Shown here piece by piece: positions 1-11,433 of a stretch of DNA of 64,000 nt; position 1 is the stretch's first letter, and each line of letters opens with the position of its first letter. The stretch is from Parascedosporium putredinis (taxonomy: Eukaryota; Ascomycota; Sordariomycetes; Microascales; Microascaceae). The notes under the pieces were generated by a model. That model was not told the DNA's origin. It did not search any database and saw only the letters and a list, made by a program, of their open reading frames with translations. The DNA is taken from positions 1,054,001-1,118,000 of the forward strand of contig CASHTG010000009.1 of NCBI GenBank assembly GCA_949357655.1, in the 5' to 3' direction. The position numbers and the translations under genes were made by a program.

Positions 1-255
1 ACCTTTTTTACCTTTTTCTCTTTTCCGCTGCGGGGATCGTCAGGGATTGACAAGGGTTGCTCGACGTTCATTGTCGGTAAAGTACGATGAATACGTTGAT
101 CCTTTGGTGGTGACTCACGATTCCGGAAACTGCAACTCACCAGACCATTTATCATCCGCTCGAGACGCTGCACGCAAGTGCTTTCAACGGCTCCATGCTT
201 CACCCCCTCCTGGCTAGTTTCCGTAGCCTGGCACCGCCAAAAGAAATCTGAAATT

Positions 256-897
256 ATGGAGATTCCAACACAGCTCGCCTTTATGGCAGGCCAGACCATC
301 GCCTTTGCATTCGTGTGGCGGGCCCTCCATAACTATGTCGACAAAAACGGCCCAATCCGTGGCGCTTCGACAGTCACTAAAATAAACAGCATCTTCTACG
401 CCTTTGTTTCCCTAGCCTTGATGATATTCCTCATCTATCGCCCAGAAGGTGACGCGACCAGCCGTTACGCGTACCATTACTCCAAGTTCTACGAATACGT
501 CGACATTCTCAACGTCCGGGCTAGTGGAGGAGCCATTGACTTGCACTTCGGCTTCCACCACCTGACTACCTGCTACCTTACCTGGGCCCGCACCGCCCAT
601 AACTATAATGGCTGGAAGCCCTTTGCCATTTCCAACACGTTCCATCATGCTATCATGTACGCATACTTTGGTGGCTGGGAGTTGCCTCGTCCGATATTAC
701 CCTGGACAGGTGCCCTCCAGCTCATTATTGGGATGATTGCCGACGCTTTGGTTATACAGGAGAAGTGGACGGATGGCTCAGCCGTATGGCCCAACATAAT
801 CTCTTCGTCGATATTACTCACGTACCTGGTCCTTTCTACGAGGGAGCTGAGGATGAGAGCACGTCAGAGTGAGGAAGAGAAGGAGAAAAGGCAATAA
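256..897 (+). CDS. ELO-type fatty-acid elongase-like membrane protein, compact
   Basis: An uninterrupted frame encodes about 213 residues. It has several hydrophobic segments and ELO-family landmarks: an SKFYEYVDIL stretch matching the usual KxxExxDT region, a histidine cluster LHFGFHH where the family usually has LHxxHH, and NTFHHAIMYAYF matching NxxxHxxMYxYY. ELO enzymes condense malonyl-CoA with acyl-CoA in the ER membrane. I chose the ATG at 256; the frame stays open to 178 but without an ATG, and the upstream residues look like leader. The C-terminus is basic and charged (ELRMRARQSEEEKEKRQ), as ER proteins often are. The protein is shorter than typical ELO proteins (roughly 270-350 residues) and the histidine box has an extra residue, so the substrate, or whether it is catalytic, is open. 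Confidence 0.75.
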   Translation: MEIPTQLAFMAGQTIAFAFVWRALHNYVDKNGPIRGASTVTKINSIFYAFVSLALMIFLIYRPEGDATSRYAYHYSKFYEYVDILNVRASGGAIDLHFGFHHLTTCYLTWARTAHNYNGWKPFAISNTFHHAIMYAYFGGWELPRPILPWTGALQLIIGMIADALVIQEKWTDGSAVWPNIISSSILLTYLVLSTRELRMRARQSEEEKEKRQ

Positions 898-1372
898 ATG
901 ACATCCATTGATATCACTATAGCGGCGGTATATAAATGTCCATTCAGGGCTGCAACTCGAGTGTGTTAAGAATTTCCGGGACCAGCAGACTTGTATAGTG
1001 GCGTGCGTGCGCATAGAGAAGAGGGTATTTTAGACTCTATAGTGTACGCATCACTATGTCAATAACACTCCCCGTCCTACATGTAGATATGAGAATGCAA
1101 CAGGCTAGTTCGGCTCGCTGGGAATTTGGGCATTGATCCAGAGAAATAGTGCACTAATACTAAGTCGCGCATTTTTCCGCGACACACGTGACTTGACTTG
1201 CCTGCTAAGTTCCTGAACCAACGATATGGAGGGGGAAAATCATCATTTCCCGCGCGACAGGTCAAAGCTAATGCGCGAGGTCGGCAAGAACCCTAAGAGC
1301 AGCCGAGGCGTGGTTTCTGGTGCCGTTCCGGTTCTTTGAGTGTGCTTTGACTTATCAGTACCTTGTCACGCA
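898..1372. other. Intergenic, elongase-like to RWD gene
   Basis: Tandem-gene spacer of about 475 bp. It must hold the terminator of the first gene and the promoter of the next. I see no conserved frame, repeat or RNA gene in it. Confidence 0.5.
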
Positions 1373-2262
1373 ATGGCTGACGACACGGGCTTGGCCCTGC
1401 TGCCAAAAGACCTCTTAGAGCTCCAGCTCGGCCAGATAGACCTGCTCATGGCCATGTACGAGCCCGATAATGCCATTTCCCTTGATATCGAATCCTCCAA
1501 TCTTCTCAACCTTCTCAGAGATTGGTGCCAAAATGAAGAAGGCAGCATACCGAAATTGACGAGCAGGCACGTCTCCTGACGCTGGACCTAGAGGTGGAGG
1601 ACGCGGTTGGGGAACCGAAACCGCTGACTCTTACCCTATCCGTTCCCATGGTGGCGGAATTGCCGGTGACCGACCCGCCTGCGGTCAAGACGAGGGTACA
1701 CCAACCAGCCTGGATGAGTAAGAGCGAGGCAGCCCAAATGACCGCCCAGCTTCCGGACGAAGATATTCTTTCCGTCATCGAACACGTAAAAGACGAGGCA
1801 TCCCAGCACCTCGCCAGATTGGCAGAGAAAGCAGCGGCACGCAACGCGGGAACGACCGAAGAGCCGATAGTCCGCGCTTGGTTTTATTTCCCGTCGATCA
1901 GCACGCGCGAGAAGCGAGACGACTTGGTGAACCATTCCAGCTCCTACGGCTTGACGGGCTTCTTGCTCGCCGGCAAGCCCGGAATATTATGCCTCGAGGG
2001 AGGATCGGAGGCGATTGACGACTTCATGAAGTTTATCAAAACGGAGAGCTGGGGCGACATCCCGCCCCAGCACAAGAAAGTGAGTGAACGTTACAGGGAG
2101 CGGTCGGTGGATTTGGTGCGCGCCTTTAGAGACATGCAGGAGATTACGGATATGGTTGGCGAAAAGCGCGGGGAGAGGGCGAACCGGAGCGACATGAGAG
2201 CCTTGAAAGCATGGCTCGACGAGCGAGGGCTAGGAGAGGCTTTGGAGAAGATCTTGATGTAA
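1373..2262 (+). CDS. RWD domain protein with C-terminal DUF1115 (RWDD2-like), one frame break
   Basis: The start MADDTGLALLPKDLLELQLG is followed by an RWD-type N-terminal half (QIDLLMAMYEPDNAIS). A C-terminal half from about residue 150 (RAWFYFPSISTREKRDDLV, then GLTGFLLAGKPGILCLEG) matches the DUF1115/Prp3-C-like domain of RWDD2 proteins. RWD domains are protein-interaction modules related to the GI/UBC fold; the cellular role of this group is poorly known. The frame changes once, at the AAA run at 1553-1555; one more A joins the halves into 296 residues with no intron. It runs convergent to the GH31 gene 127 bp away. The family call is good; a specific function is not offered. Confidence 0.75.
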
Positions 2263-2389
2263 AAAATGACGACGCTCGTACGATAGGCAACCTTGACGGA
2301 TTGGCCCAGCTGTAGCGTAATGGATTCTCTGAGGCACTTCATTGTCCTGCCAGATCTCGTACACGAACTAGCTGGGCTACTAAGACTTA

Positions 2390-4792
2390 TCACTCCCTTC
2401 GGCTATCGGAGAGAATGAGCTCCATGAATGGGCCGGCCACTGCCTTGTCTAGCTCCAAACTCAACAGTCTTCCAACCTTGACCGCAGTGGGCTGATTTGC
2501 GTTGAGAACCTCCCATATCCTGTCTTTGAGATTATTTTCAATTTGAAAGTCTACGAGTATCTTGGCAAAGGTATCGGCATAGTTCAGGATTTCCAACTGT
2601 GGGTTAGGACCCAATTCGATAACGATATCATCGTTCTTACTAGCATCGGCCGAGACACTCACAGCCACGCTAGGTAGCAGTGGCAAGGTGTTGACGTTGA
2701 CCACCGAGTCGCCAGATACCTCGCCATTGATGAGGACTCTAATGCTCTCAGCCATCCCAGCTTCGAGAGAGATGAAGCGGAATATCCACGCCTTCCCCGC
2801 GCCGTTGACGGTCAATCGGCCTTTCGCCTGCTGAAATTTGATTGGAATGTGGCGAATCACCGCTTCGCCACTTGCGGAGGGGATCCTGTCATCCCTAGTG
2901 CTTTCTGTGATTGTAAATTCACCGTCGCGGCCTACGACAACAAGCATCTCAAATGCATCGGGGTTGGCGCAACCATTGGTCGGTACTCGCTCACGGTCTA
3001 GGGGGATGATGGCACCCTCTGGCGCGAGAACGGGAATGCGATGGAGAGATCGGTACATGGCAATCTCCCGATCGCCATCGTAGACGGTGCCCCTAAGATG
3101 TCAACGTGGCGCCCGGGTGGGACCCAGACGGCGGTTTCGGCATAGTTTGTGGCTCGATCTCTAGGTGTGACCACGGGGGCTACGACGATGGAAGGGCCAA
3201 AGTAGTACTGGTTGGGGAAGCGGTACGCTACCTCTCGGGATGGGAAATTCCAGTACAGGGGCTGTAGGAGGGGAAAGCCGGGTGCGTTGGAGGCTGCGTT
3301 AACGGTATATATGTAAGGCACCAACCGATGGCGCAGCTGCAGGAATTCTTTCATGGCGGTCTCCGTTTCCGCGCGGAACCCCAAGGCTCCTTGGACGTCC
3401 AGCGGCTGTTGGAGGAGTGCAACCTCATGATCGGCGAAAAGGTTCCGAACTGCACCCAGCGGGCAGCCAGTTCGTCGTCGCGGTAGCCCTCCATGTGGCC
3501 TCCAATGTCGTGGCTCCACCACCCATATCCGATGTTGGCGGCTGTGGCAGTGAACTCGGGCTGGAATTGGAGGGATGACCACGTCATATGCGTATCCCCA
3601 GAGAAGCCCACGGGGTATCGGTGGCTCCCCGGCCCGGCGTATCTGGAAAAGACGAGGGCCTCGCCGGCGCCCTGCTTGCGCTCGAGATCGAGGAATTGGA
3701 AATGGTTCAGGAGCCAGAGGGGGTCAATCCCGGGGATGCGCGTGTAAGGCCCCTGCTGCCAGTCGATCCACCAAAAGTCGCAGCCCTGCTCCTCCAGCTT
3801 TCGGTGCACCACGTTGAAGTAGGCGTGCATGAACTCGGGCGAGGTCGGGTCGAACAGGACGGGGGCTTTGTGCGCTGTATCGTGGCCGAGAGCGCGCGAT
3901 AGCTCCTCGTACACCTCTTCGTGGTGATGGATTCCGGCATGCGGATGATCGTTGAGGGTGATCTTCAGGCCTCGATCGTGAAGGGCTCCGGTGAACCCCT
4001 CTGGATCAGGGAACAGCGATTTGTTCCAAGTGTAGCCCGTCCAACCGACGTGGGGAACGTGGTCGCCTTTGACAACATGCCAGTCCATGTCAACAACAGC
4101 CACAGATAAGGGCACCTCATGCTTTTGAAACTCATCCATCAGTGCAAGATACTCGTCCGCGGAGTAGGCAAAGTACCGGCTCCACCAGTTGCCGAGGCAC
4201 CACCGTGGTATAACGGGCTGTTTGCCAGAAATCGCATAGTACGACTCGATGGCCCCCTTGTAGTCATGGCCGTAATGGAACAAGTAGCCATCGATACGAT
4301 CCCCGATCGACGGGGGCCACAAAGCCCTTGCCGTCAAACAACATGCTGGTAGAGTCATCCAGGCTGGCGAAACCCGCCCTGGAGAGGATCCCCGGCCCGA
4401 GCTCGCACCGGCCATTGGTCCAGTCGAGGGTTCTCGCCGTGCCCCCAAGTTGTCCTTTGCGGGCCCGCCATAACGCCATTCGCCGCCCCAGTCAGTCTGC
4501 TTGCTGGTAAAGGTGGCCACCAGGCCATTGGGGCTGAACCGTTGCTTATCGTACGTCAAGTGAAACGAGGCGGTCAAGATTTCGAGCTGGGTTTCGCTGT
4601 CCTTGACGCGGAAGCTGGGCTTGGGGAAATTCCTGTTGATCGCGAGCGTGGATGCGCGGTCCTCAAAATGCCGTCGGCACTCCATTCGAAGCGGAGCACC
4701 CTGTCGTCAAGAATCGTGAATCGGTACTGCGCTCCTGCCACCATCGACTCGGGATTCCCCAAGGGCTCACATGGAAAGACGTACTGGTCCAT
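2390..4792 (-). CDS. GH31 glycoside hydrolase (alpha-glucosidase/xylosidase family), five frame breaks
   Basis: Start chosen at ATG 4792 (MDQYVFPCEPLGNPESMVAG), because the frame upstream lacks an ATG. The order of regions is that of fungal GH31: an N-terminal beta domain (EDRASTLAINRNFP), then the barrel (GYLFHYGHDYKGAIESYY, WCLGNWWSRY). The probable nucleophile Asp lies in FWWIDWQQG and the probable acid/base Asp in GFSGDTHMTW, followed by MRLHSSNSRW and a C-terminal beta region. There is no signal peptide, so it is probably intracellular. The frame breaks at runs 4665-4668, 4442-4446, 4312-4316, 3379-3382 and 3090-3093. Adding one base at each, and two at 4312-4316, restores 802 residues. 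Its motifs differ from the second GH31 at 59 kb, so the two are not recent duplicates. The exact substrate cannot be read from the sequence. Confidence 0.85.
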
Positions 4793-5454
4793 GACGTCAG
4801 AGCAGGAGCGAAATTCCTCGAATTGTAGTGAGAGGGGAGAGGTCGGTTCGTGTGTGGACAAGTGCCCTAAACACGTAGCGAGATGACCGGTTTTACAATC
4901 CCGCTATTGCAGGTATTTTCAGAGGCTTGCTTAGTTGGTGAGGGGAAAGTGTCTTCCTTGTCATCCAGCACGAGGAATGGAGGGCAAAGGTTGGGCCACC
5001 TTCTCATTCGCACATGTGTGCCCATGTGGCGTCGGCAGCCAAGGAAAGAAAAATGACCCCACCATCAACGTCACTCCCAGATTTTGCTTTTTTATTGGAC
5101 GCTATAGATTCTTCAAGGAAGTTGAAAGGGGAGAAGCGAAGGCTTGATAGATAAATGGATTTTTAGGTTGAGATGTCGCCGTTAGTCTTCATCCTCGGAG
5201 CCTACCAAGAACGAATGAGACGCAAGACCCAAATTCAATTACGCTTACTTTCAAGCTTCATGATAACGCTGTTAGCTCGCTATAGTAACATAAATCCTCC
5301 CCATCACTAGTCCAAGCTATGTATCTGATGTGTATTCATTACACTCTACATGGCTCAAGTCATTTCATCATAGTCCTGCAGTGTATGAAAGCAACTATCT
5401 GACGCTGGGAATTCATTTGGACAACTGCGCTAGTATCCTCGATTTATATCGGTC
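4793..5454. other. Intergenic, SDR 3' end to GH31 promoter
   Basis: About 660 bp between two minus-strand genes. It must hold the GH31 promoter (high-coordinate side of 4792) and the dehydrogenase 3' end. No additional gene is visible. Confidence 0.5.
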
Positions 5455-6392
5455 CTAAAGTTGACCACCGCCATCTAGTAATTGGATGGGTTAGTAAAGG
5501 TCTTGGTGTGTCGACATCTCTCATCAACTTACCAATGACAATTAGCGTCCCCGTGGCATAATCTGCCCTAGCTGTGTAGAGATAGGCTTCTGCAATGTCA
5601 TCCGGCGTGGCTGTGAATCCGACGGGCAAAGAAGTGCCCTTCTCGAAGAGTGCTTGTTGCTGTTCCTTGCTCTGGCCGAGCTTGTCCCAGAGTTCCGTCT
5701 TGACCAGACCGGGTACAACGGTGTTGACGCGGATGCGTTTGTCACTCAACTCGCTGGCTAAGCCCTTTGTGAGAGCTAGCACGCCTCCGTTAAGGGCTCC
5801 ACCAATCGATGCGCCCTTTCCGGGACGAAGGGCGGCTGTGCCTGACGTCAAGGTGAGAGAGCCACCGGGCTTTAGAATATCATACTTGGCGAGAGCTATT
5901 TGCAGAATAGTGAGTGTGAGCAAAAGTCCTAATGTGATGCTTTATAGATTGGAAAGGGGGTTGTGTCACCTTTGCCGATCACGATGCTGCCCCAAAATTT
6001 GACGCCAAACAAATGCTTTGCGTCGTCCAAGTTGGCGTCGGCTAACGCTCCACGGATAATCTTGTCGACACCCGAAAAGACGATGTGGTCAAGAGGTGCC
6101 AAAGACTGCAAGAGGGCAGTGAATGCTTCCTCGTTGCGAACGTCACCCGCTTTTCCTTCTACCTTGGGGTGATCCAGCCGGCGAACAGCCTCTGCAACTC
6201 GATCTTCTGATGAGGAGATGACGACGACGGAAGCCCCAGCATCAAGGAAAGCTTGGGCGGCGCCAAAGCCGATTCTAGGAGGGTTATGTCAGCTAAACTT
6301 GGAGGAGAAACAATCTAGAGCTTCACTAACCCAGAGCTTCCACCGATAACTGCAACCTTCTTTCCAACGAGTTTCTCTGCTGACTTGACCAT
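5455..6392 (-). CDS. Short-chain dehydrogenase/reductase, atypical, four exons, intact
   Basis: Exons 6331-6392, 5970-6274, 5533-5895 and 5455-5474 splice with GTTAGT, GTGACA and GTAAGT donors and TAG acceptors. They give 249 residues with no frame problem. The last exon is only 20 nt and supplies the end DGGGQL, typical of SDR C-termini. The N-terminus carries the Rossmann loop GGSSGIGFG. The usual catalytic YxxxK is not seen: after LTSGTAALRPGKG the expected place reads ASIGGALNGG. Such SDR-like proteins without the Tyr/Lys pair exist in fungi, so either an altered mechanism or a non-catalytic role is possible. It sits upstream of, and on the same strand as, the GH31 gene. The fold is certain; the reaction is not. 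Confidence 0.88.
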
Positions 6393-7561
6393 GATTAGGG
6401 TTTCCGAGTGGTTAAACCTGTCTTGTGAATATACAGTCCGGGGAGGATCTGCTTAAGGTTATGTGTGAAGAGTTGGAAGTAAGCGTCATCTAGGTTCGAT
6501 TTTACTCTGAGCGCGGGACTCCTAGCTTTACTTATACTCGTGGAAGGGCTCAGGGGCTATGACGAACAGAAGAGGGCGCGATGTTCGAATCATGGCGCAT
6601 TCCCCACTACGGATGATGTGCTCTCCCCAGATGACAAATCCATCCCCCAAGCGTTGATTTGGGTGGGCCGTAGATATGACAAGATCGAGAGATAAGGTGG
6701 AAAAAGAGAGAAACTAGATTGAGGTATTTTATTGCAAGAGAAGAAGATGTGGAAATTTTCGTGCGTTGGAATAATGCAGGCACAATTACAATGTCAGTAT
6801 CTTGACCATTGCCATTTCCTGAGGCTGCGGTGTTGGCCGGAGACTCACGCACAGACCGCCCGGTCTTCCGGCTGCAAATCCCGGCGCGAGGCCGCCGTCT
6901 GATTCCGGTGCTCCCGAACATGTGGGTACGCTCAACAACGAGCTATTAGTCAATAGCACCGGTATCAAGATGCCATTACTGTTGCTGGAAACCTCGCCCT
7001 CGAATTTGAAACTGGAACGATGTGCACTGAGAAGAAAATTAGTAGGCGTTGTGGTTCGCCAGGAATCGGCGCAATCGCGTGGAAATATCCATGAGATTAA
7101 GGGTCACTACAAGAACATTAAATAAAAGACGTTCAAATTATGGCATCTGAGCTCGAAGCTCTCTTTCAAGGCAAGATTAGGGCAACGAAGAAAAAGTAAA
7201 CACCCGGCTGCTAGCATGGGCCCGCTTTAGTGAACCAGGAAACTTTCAGGCCTGAAGCGTCACAAATTTAAGCAAGATAGCCGTTCTTATTGAAGCGATA
7301 GCTAATGAAGTTCCATCAGCCCCTCTCCTTGAGTACGAAGCCAGCGTGGCTTGTAAATTTGAACAGAAACAAGGGAGACTGGCGCCCATAATTTGAGGTA
7401 GGCACCCGTCCCAAGAAAATTAGTCGACAAACTGCAAGACAAGAGAAATGGAAGGCTGCGGTCGCGAGAATCGACATGCACGAGACACACCGAGGATAGG
7501 CGGTGGAGTCCTGGCAGCCTCGTATCCGTGAAATTGACATGACAGAGCGAGAAGCGGGCCC
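6393..7561. other. Intergenic, no supported gene
   Basis: About 1.2 kb between two minus-strand genes. Short frames on both strands near 6.6-7.1 kb have no domain, no convincing start and no clean splice sites. The half next to 6392 should contain the dehydrogenase promoter. Confidence 0.45.
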
Positions 7562-8955
7562 TTAAAGCACCTCAGCGCCTCCGGGAAGTTCGGTAAGCCC
7601 TACGAAAGGAAAGGGAAAAAGAAGGTTAGTACGAGTCATTACGTTCGCGGGAAATTTAAACCCACAGCCGTCATTTCCAACGTCTTCCTCGTATTGCTGC
7701 CCCTTCCGGCAGTTGATCGCGTCCTCGCCAGACTGGAGCTTGAGAGCCGGGCAGGTCTCGCTCCAGCAGTTGGTACCGAGGGCATCCATGGCGCGCTGCA
7801 GAGCATCGCCCTCCCAGCCAAACAGATAATCACCGTGCTGGCCGTATCCGGTACTACACGTTGTTTAATTCGCATCTGTTAGTTTCATTGCCGCATCATA
7901 GTAGCTATGAGGAAGGGGTCCACTTGCGTGTCGCCAAAGCTGTAGACCAGCGGCTGTTCTCCGTTTTGGTAATACGCGGGGTTGGCAAATCCCGAGGTAT
8001 CGTACATGATTTCGTACATCACTTGAGGGATGCGAACGGGATGAGTATCGGGGCACTTGTCGCCCGCCAGCGCCGAACCGGCTTGGAAAGCAACGTGGCT
8101 CCGGTGATCGGCACTATCCAAATTCTTGCCATCCCAGCACGAAGGGAAGATCACAGTGGCACGGATTCCGCCAGGGCACGGCTTGTTAGGGAACTCGGCA
8201 GTATCCCCAGCGGCGCAGGGGGCGCCGTTACCACCCATCGTGCGCTCGCTTGCAGAAAGGCAGCGGTGGCAGGCTGTCATGGCTCCGCTCGGCTTGGCAC
8301 GGGCCATGGGGTCTCCCGTGAGCATGCGGAAGCCCTTTGAAGTTTGTCATGGAACGAGTTAGCACTGGTCTCTAGCAATAGGATTTTCGTCTTCCGGGAT
8401 TGTCTTCAGGCGCTTACAGCAGGGAAGGCGGTCGTTTTCATATTACTACCGCTAAACGGTTGCATGTAGTAAATCGTCAGCCCTCCGTCTTGCTCGAGTA
8501 GAGTGCCGTTAAGGCGGCCGTTGGCCATCTGGGGAACCCTCTTGAACGTGCCGTTCTCGGGGATCGGAAGTAGATGGAGGCAGTCCAGTAGTTGCTGAAG
8601 TCCTCGCTCATCTTGCAGGAGGTACACTTGGATGTTTTCGGAGGGTCGATAGTCATAGGGTCCATCTAGTCCAAATAAAACACGAAAATGGTTAGAAATT
8701 GTAAGGAGTATTAGTATACGCTTCACGATCGCGCTTTCTACATACCGTGATGTTGAACGAGTCACCTCCCACAATCTGGTGCATATGGGGCGCTGGTAGT
8801 GATCCCGGATTGACGAGCGGATCAGTGCGCTCAACAACGAGCTGCGAGCAGCCGAATCGAAGAAAGCTGGCGCCCCGAGCAGACCCAGTCTGCGCCAAAG
8901 CATCTTGGGCAAGCAACGCTGCGAGCGCCACAAACTTGAGAACGGGCCGGGCCAT
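7562..8955 (-). CDS. Secreted DUF1996 domain protein, five exons, one frame break
   Basis: Exons are 8746-8955, 8418-8665, 7928-8334, 7666-7853 and 7562-7599. The N-terminus is a signal peptide (MARPVLKFVALAALLAQDALA). DUF1996 hallmarks follow: DPLVNPGSLPAPHMHQIVGG, then CTSCKMSEDFSNYW, GFRMLTGDP, a central Cys-rich stretch and YGQHGDYLFGW. The protein ends DGWLTELPGG. The third intron (7854-7927) begins with GC (GCAAGT), a rare but real donor type. One C is missing at the run 8559-8562 in exon 2; with it that exon is 249 nt, as its phases require, and the protein has 363 residues. DUF1996 proteins are secreted fungal proteins, sometimes linked to WSC domains, without a firm biochemical role; no WSC domain is present here. 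Confidence 0.9.
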
Positions 8956-10310
8956 GGTTGCTGCGAAGGCGAATAGTATATCGGAAGGTCAGAAACAGGC
9001 CACGGGCGATATTGAAGGTCGATACGTTAAACACGTCGATGAAAACAACATCCGGCTCGATGACTCTGTTTATAACGGGAGCAGAACCCGTGGAAAGACC
9101 ATGGCATCGAGTGCCCCGCTTTTCCCCCGAAAGTGTAGCCCATCCATCATGACTCCCATATTAAGCTGGGTTTAGGATTATAAAGTTGATTGCCATCCGC
9201 CATGTCGGCACTTGCAAACACTTTAATCCTCCGAGTCTTGTATCGTGGTGTTCTGAGAGGTGATTGGCGGTCTCGGTCGGCAAAATTTCCGGGTGTGCCA
9301 GAATAGCTAAATGGTGCAGACGCCGAGGCTTCTTCATAGTGGTGATCGCTGTCTATTATAGTATTACCCGCATTTGCCCCATATCCGATGTTGACAGGGT
9401 GTTTGCATGTCATAGTTGTTTGTCGGAAAGACCTGGAAGTCAAGGGGAAATATCATTGAAGTCATGGTGTAGCATGCATCCTCACCAGGAGTCCAATGAT
9501 CTACGGCCTGCTCCGGGACGCATCTCCGACAATAGACTCTCCCAACCCAAAGGCCCAATATCAATCGGGAAGCACATCTGAGAGTTTCAAGGTATTAGAC
9601 TTTGCCGTTGTCAACGGGTAGAGCGCCCCACCTTATTCATCTACCATGTTGCCAAAGTACAGGAGCCCAGTGCGCTCACCCAAATGAGGGAGTGCCATCA
9701 ACCTACTTGTAGGAAGGCCGCTGTCACGAAAGTAACTGGCCTCGCTTGCCATGTTGCTGGAAGAAAACCGAAGATGGTTTGAAGCAATCCGAATTTTGAT
9801 TTTCTGGAGGGTTTTTGGTTATGATTGGCAGCACTCAAGAAAGCTTGATACCCCAATGGCATGTGCTCGGTATATCGTGGGTGGTTCGTTGTGCTGTGAA
9901 TTTTCTGGTCGTGGCGTGTGGCGCAGTAGTGGCGCTCGTGTTATGGCCTTTTAAACGAGTCGGAACATATAAGCCGGACGGATATCTGATGCCGGTCATC
10001 TGGTACTGATGTGGCATCGGAGAGCTTGTTGCGTGGAGATACCATACCATGACCAACCTGCATCGAACGATCTCGCGACCGCGACAGCGAGCGGAAGAAT
10101 ATCCACAAATCGGTCTTGGCTATTGTCCCTGTTTGCCAACACTAGCGTCAATCCTTCGGGTGGAGCTTACCCCGCCCCCGCTTCGGCCGCTTCGGCCAGC
10201 GATGCCGCTATTTCGTTGCCTGGAAGCTGGAGGCTAGGTCGGAAAGCGTTGATAAGCTGGGGAAGGAAACGATGCTCATCACAGACACCATCACCAACTC
10301 GGTACACCGT
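8956..10310. other. Divergent intergenic region
   Basis: Shared upstream space of the DUF1996 gene (minus) and the alpha/beta-hydrolase gene (plus). Short frames here have no recognisable domain. Other than the TATA-like site just downstream I see no defined element. Confidence 0.45.
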
Positions 10311-10317
10311 TATAAAA
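10311..10317 (+). promoter_or_regulatory. TATA-like box of the alpha/beta-hydrolase gene
   Basis: TATAAAA lies 47 bp before the ATG at 10364 and fits a short 5' leader. Assignment is by position and match only. Confidence 0.4.
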
Positions 10318-10363
10318 TACAATAGAGAGCTTCGTCATCGAGTGGCCTCTTCCATTTTGCAGA

Positions 10364-11433
10364 ATGGAGCCTTATACCGTTGATCCAGCTTCGCAGCATC
10401 CAAACTCGATCGTGCTGTTCGAGCGCTTCCGCACATTTCGAACCGCCTACAAGCATATCAACGGTCACCCCATTCATGCCTTTTTCATCGTGCCGAATAG
10501 CCTCCCCGGAGGCCCACGTCCACTGCTCGCGAGGATCCATGGCGGAGGCTTTGTCGAAGGCGAAGCTGAAGCTTCCATCCGACCCTTGTAAGTTGACTGA
10601 AGGCGATGCTCGCTTGTCGATGCAACGAGTTTCGCATCCTAACAGTGCTGTACTAGTTTTCTCGAGCTCGCGCTCAAACACGGAGCCGTCATCCTGACAC
10701 CCGACTATCGGCTCCGTCCCGAGCATGAGCTCACCGATACTATTGCCGACATAAAATCCTTTTGGGAATGGGTGGAGGATGGGTTAGCGCAAAAGGCCCT
10801 GAGTAGCTCTCTTCCCGAGATCACGGTCGATATCAATAATCTCATGGTGGCGGGGAGAGCGCGGGAGGCTACCTCACGGTATCGACCGCATTACTCGACC
10901 TGACAAAACTCCCAATCAAAGTCCTCTTCGCGCAGTATCCCTGCCTGGACATCGAAAAGCACATACGCACCGAGAACATCGATGAGTTCATGGTCAATTG
11001 TACGGCGTGGGCAGACGCCGTGCCTTACTCCGAGGTAGAGGCGGTCCTTGCCGAGTTCAACAAGGGCGAAATACGCACGAGGGCCCCATTCGCTTCGCGC
11101 ATGCGAATGTTGCAGGGAATGATACAGGCAGGGAAATTTTGCGATCTCGAGGCGCACGGCCACGTTGTCGATCCAATGCAGGCCTTGGAGCGCGCCGGCC
11201 CGCTTCCCCCAATCTTGCTGTACCAGTCGAAAGGGGACGAAGCCATTCCTTGGCAGCATACCGACGCTTGGGCTGCGAAGTTGAAGAGGCTGCAGCCAGA
11301 AGTTCCCTTGTTCTTGACATACTTGGAGGGAGATCACGTATTTGACAAAAACGACTCCATGGCGACTCCATGGATGAAAGAACCTTTGGAATTCGTCCGG
11401 AAATACTGGCCTGTGGAGTCGGTGGATGCGTAA
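10364..11433 (+). CDS. Alpha/beta-hydrolase (HSL-type esterase fold), two exons, one frame break
   Basis: Exon 1 is 10364-10587 and exon 2 10657-11433, joined by a GTAAGT/TAG intron with a CTAAC branch site. The N-terminal half has the oxyanion motif HGGGF and TPDYRLRPE, typical of hormone-sensitive-lipase-like esterases. The nucleophile elbow reads G-E-S-A-G-G only if one G is added to the run 10852-10855, where the frame breaks. The later EGDHVFD supplies the catalytic His. With that base the protein has 333 residues and no signal peptide, so it is cytosolic. It likely hydrolyses a small ester. It converges on the NmrA-like gene and may belong to the P450/GMC gene group. Confidence 0.82.

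Noticed and set aside
1515..1935. Overlapping antisense frames over the RWD gene
   Set aside because: They are shadows of the plus-strand coding sequence; only the plus frame shows conserved domains.
3493..4352. Plus-strand frames across the GH31 gene
   Set aside because: They lie opposite catalytic motifs of the minus-strand glycosidase and have no family features.
2390..4792. Calling the interrupted GH31, GH78, GMC and other genes pseudogenes
   Set aside because: All breaks are lost bases at homopolymers with otherwise intact catalytic motifs and exact phase closure, which fits sequence error better than decay.
6607..7125. Possible small secreted protein gene in the 6.4-7.5 kb gap
   Set aside because: Short overlapping frames on both strands, no signal peptide in a defensible frame, no consistent splice sites.
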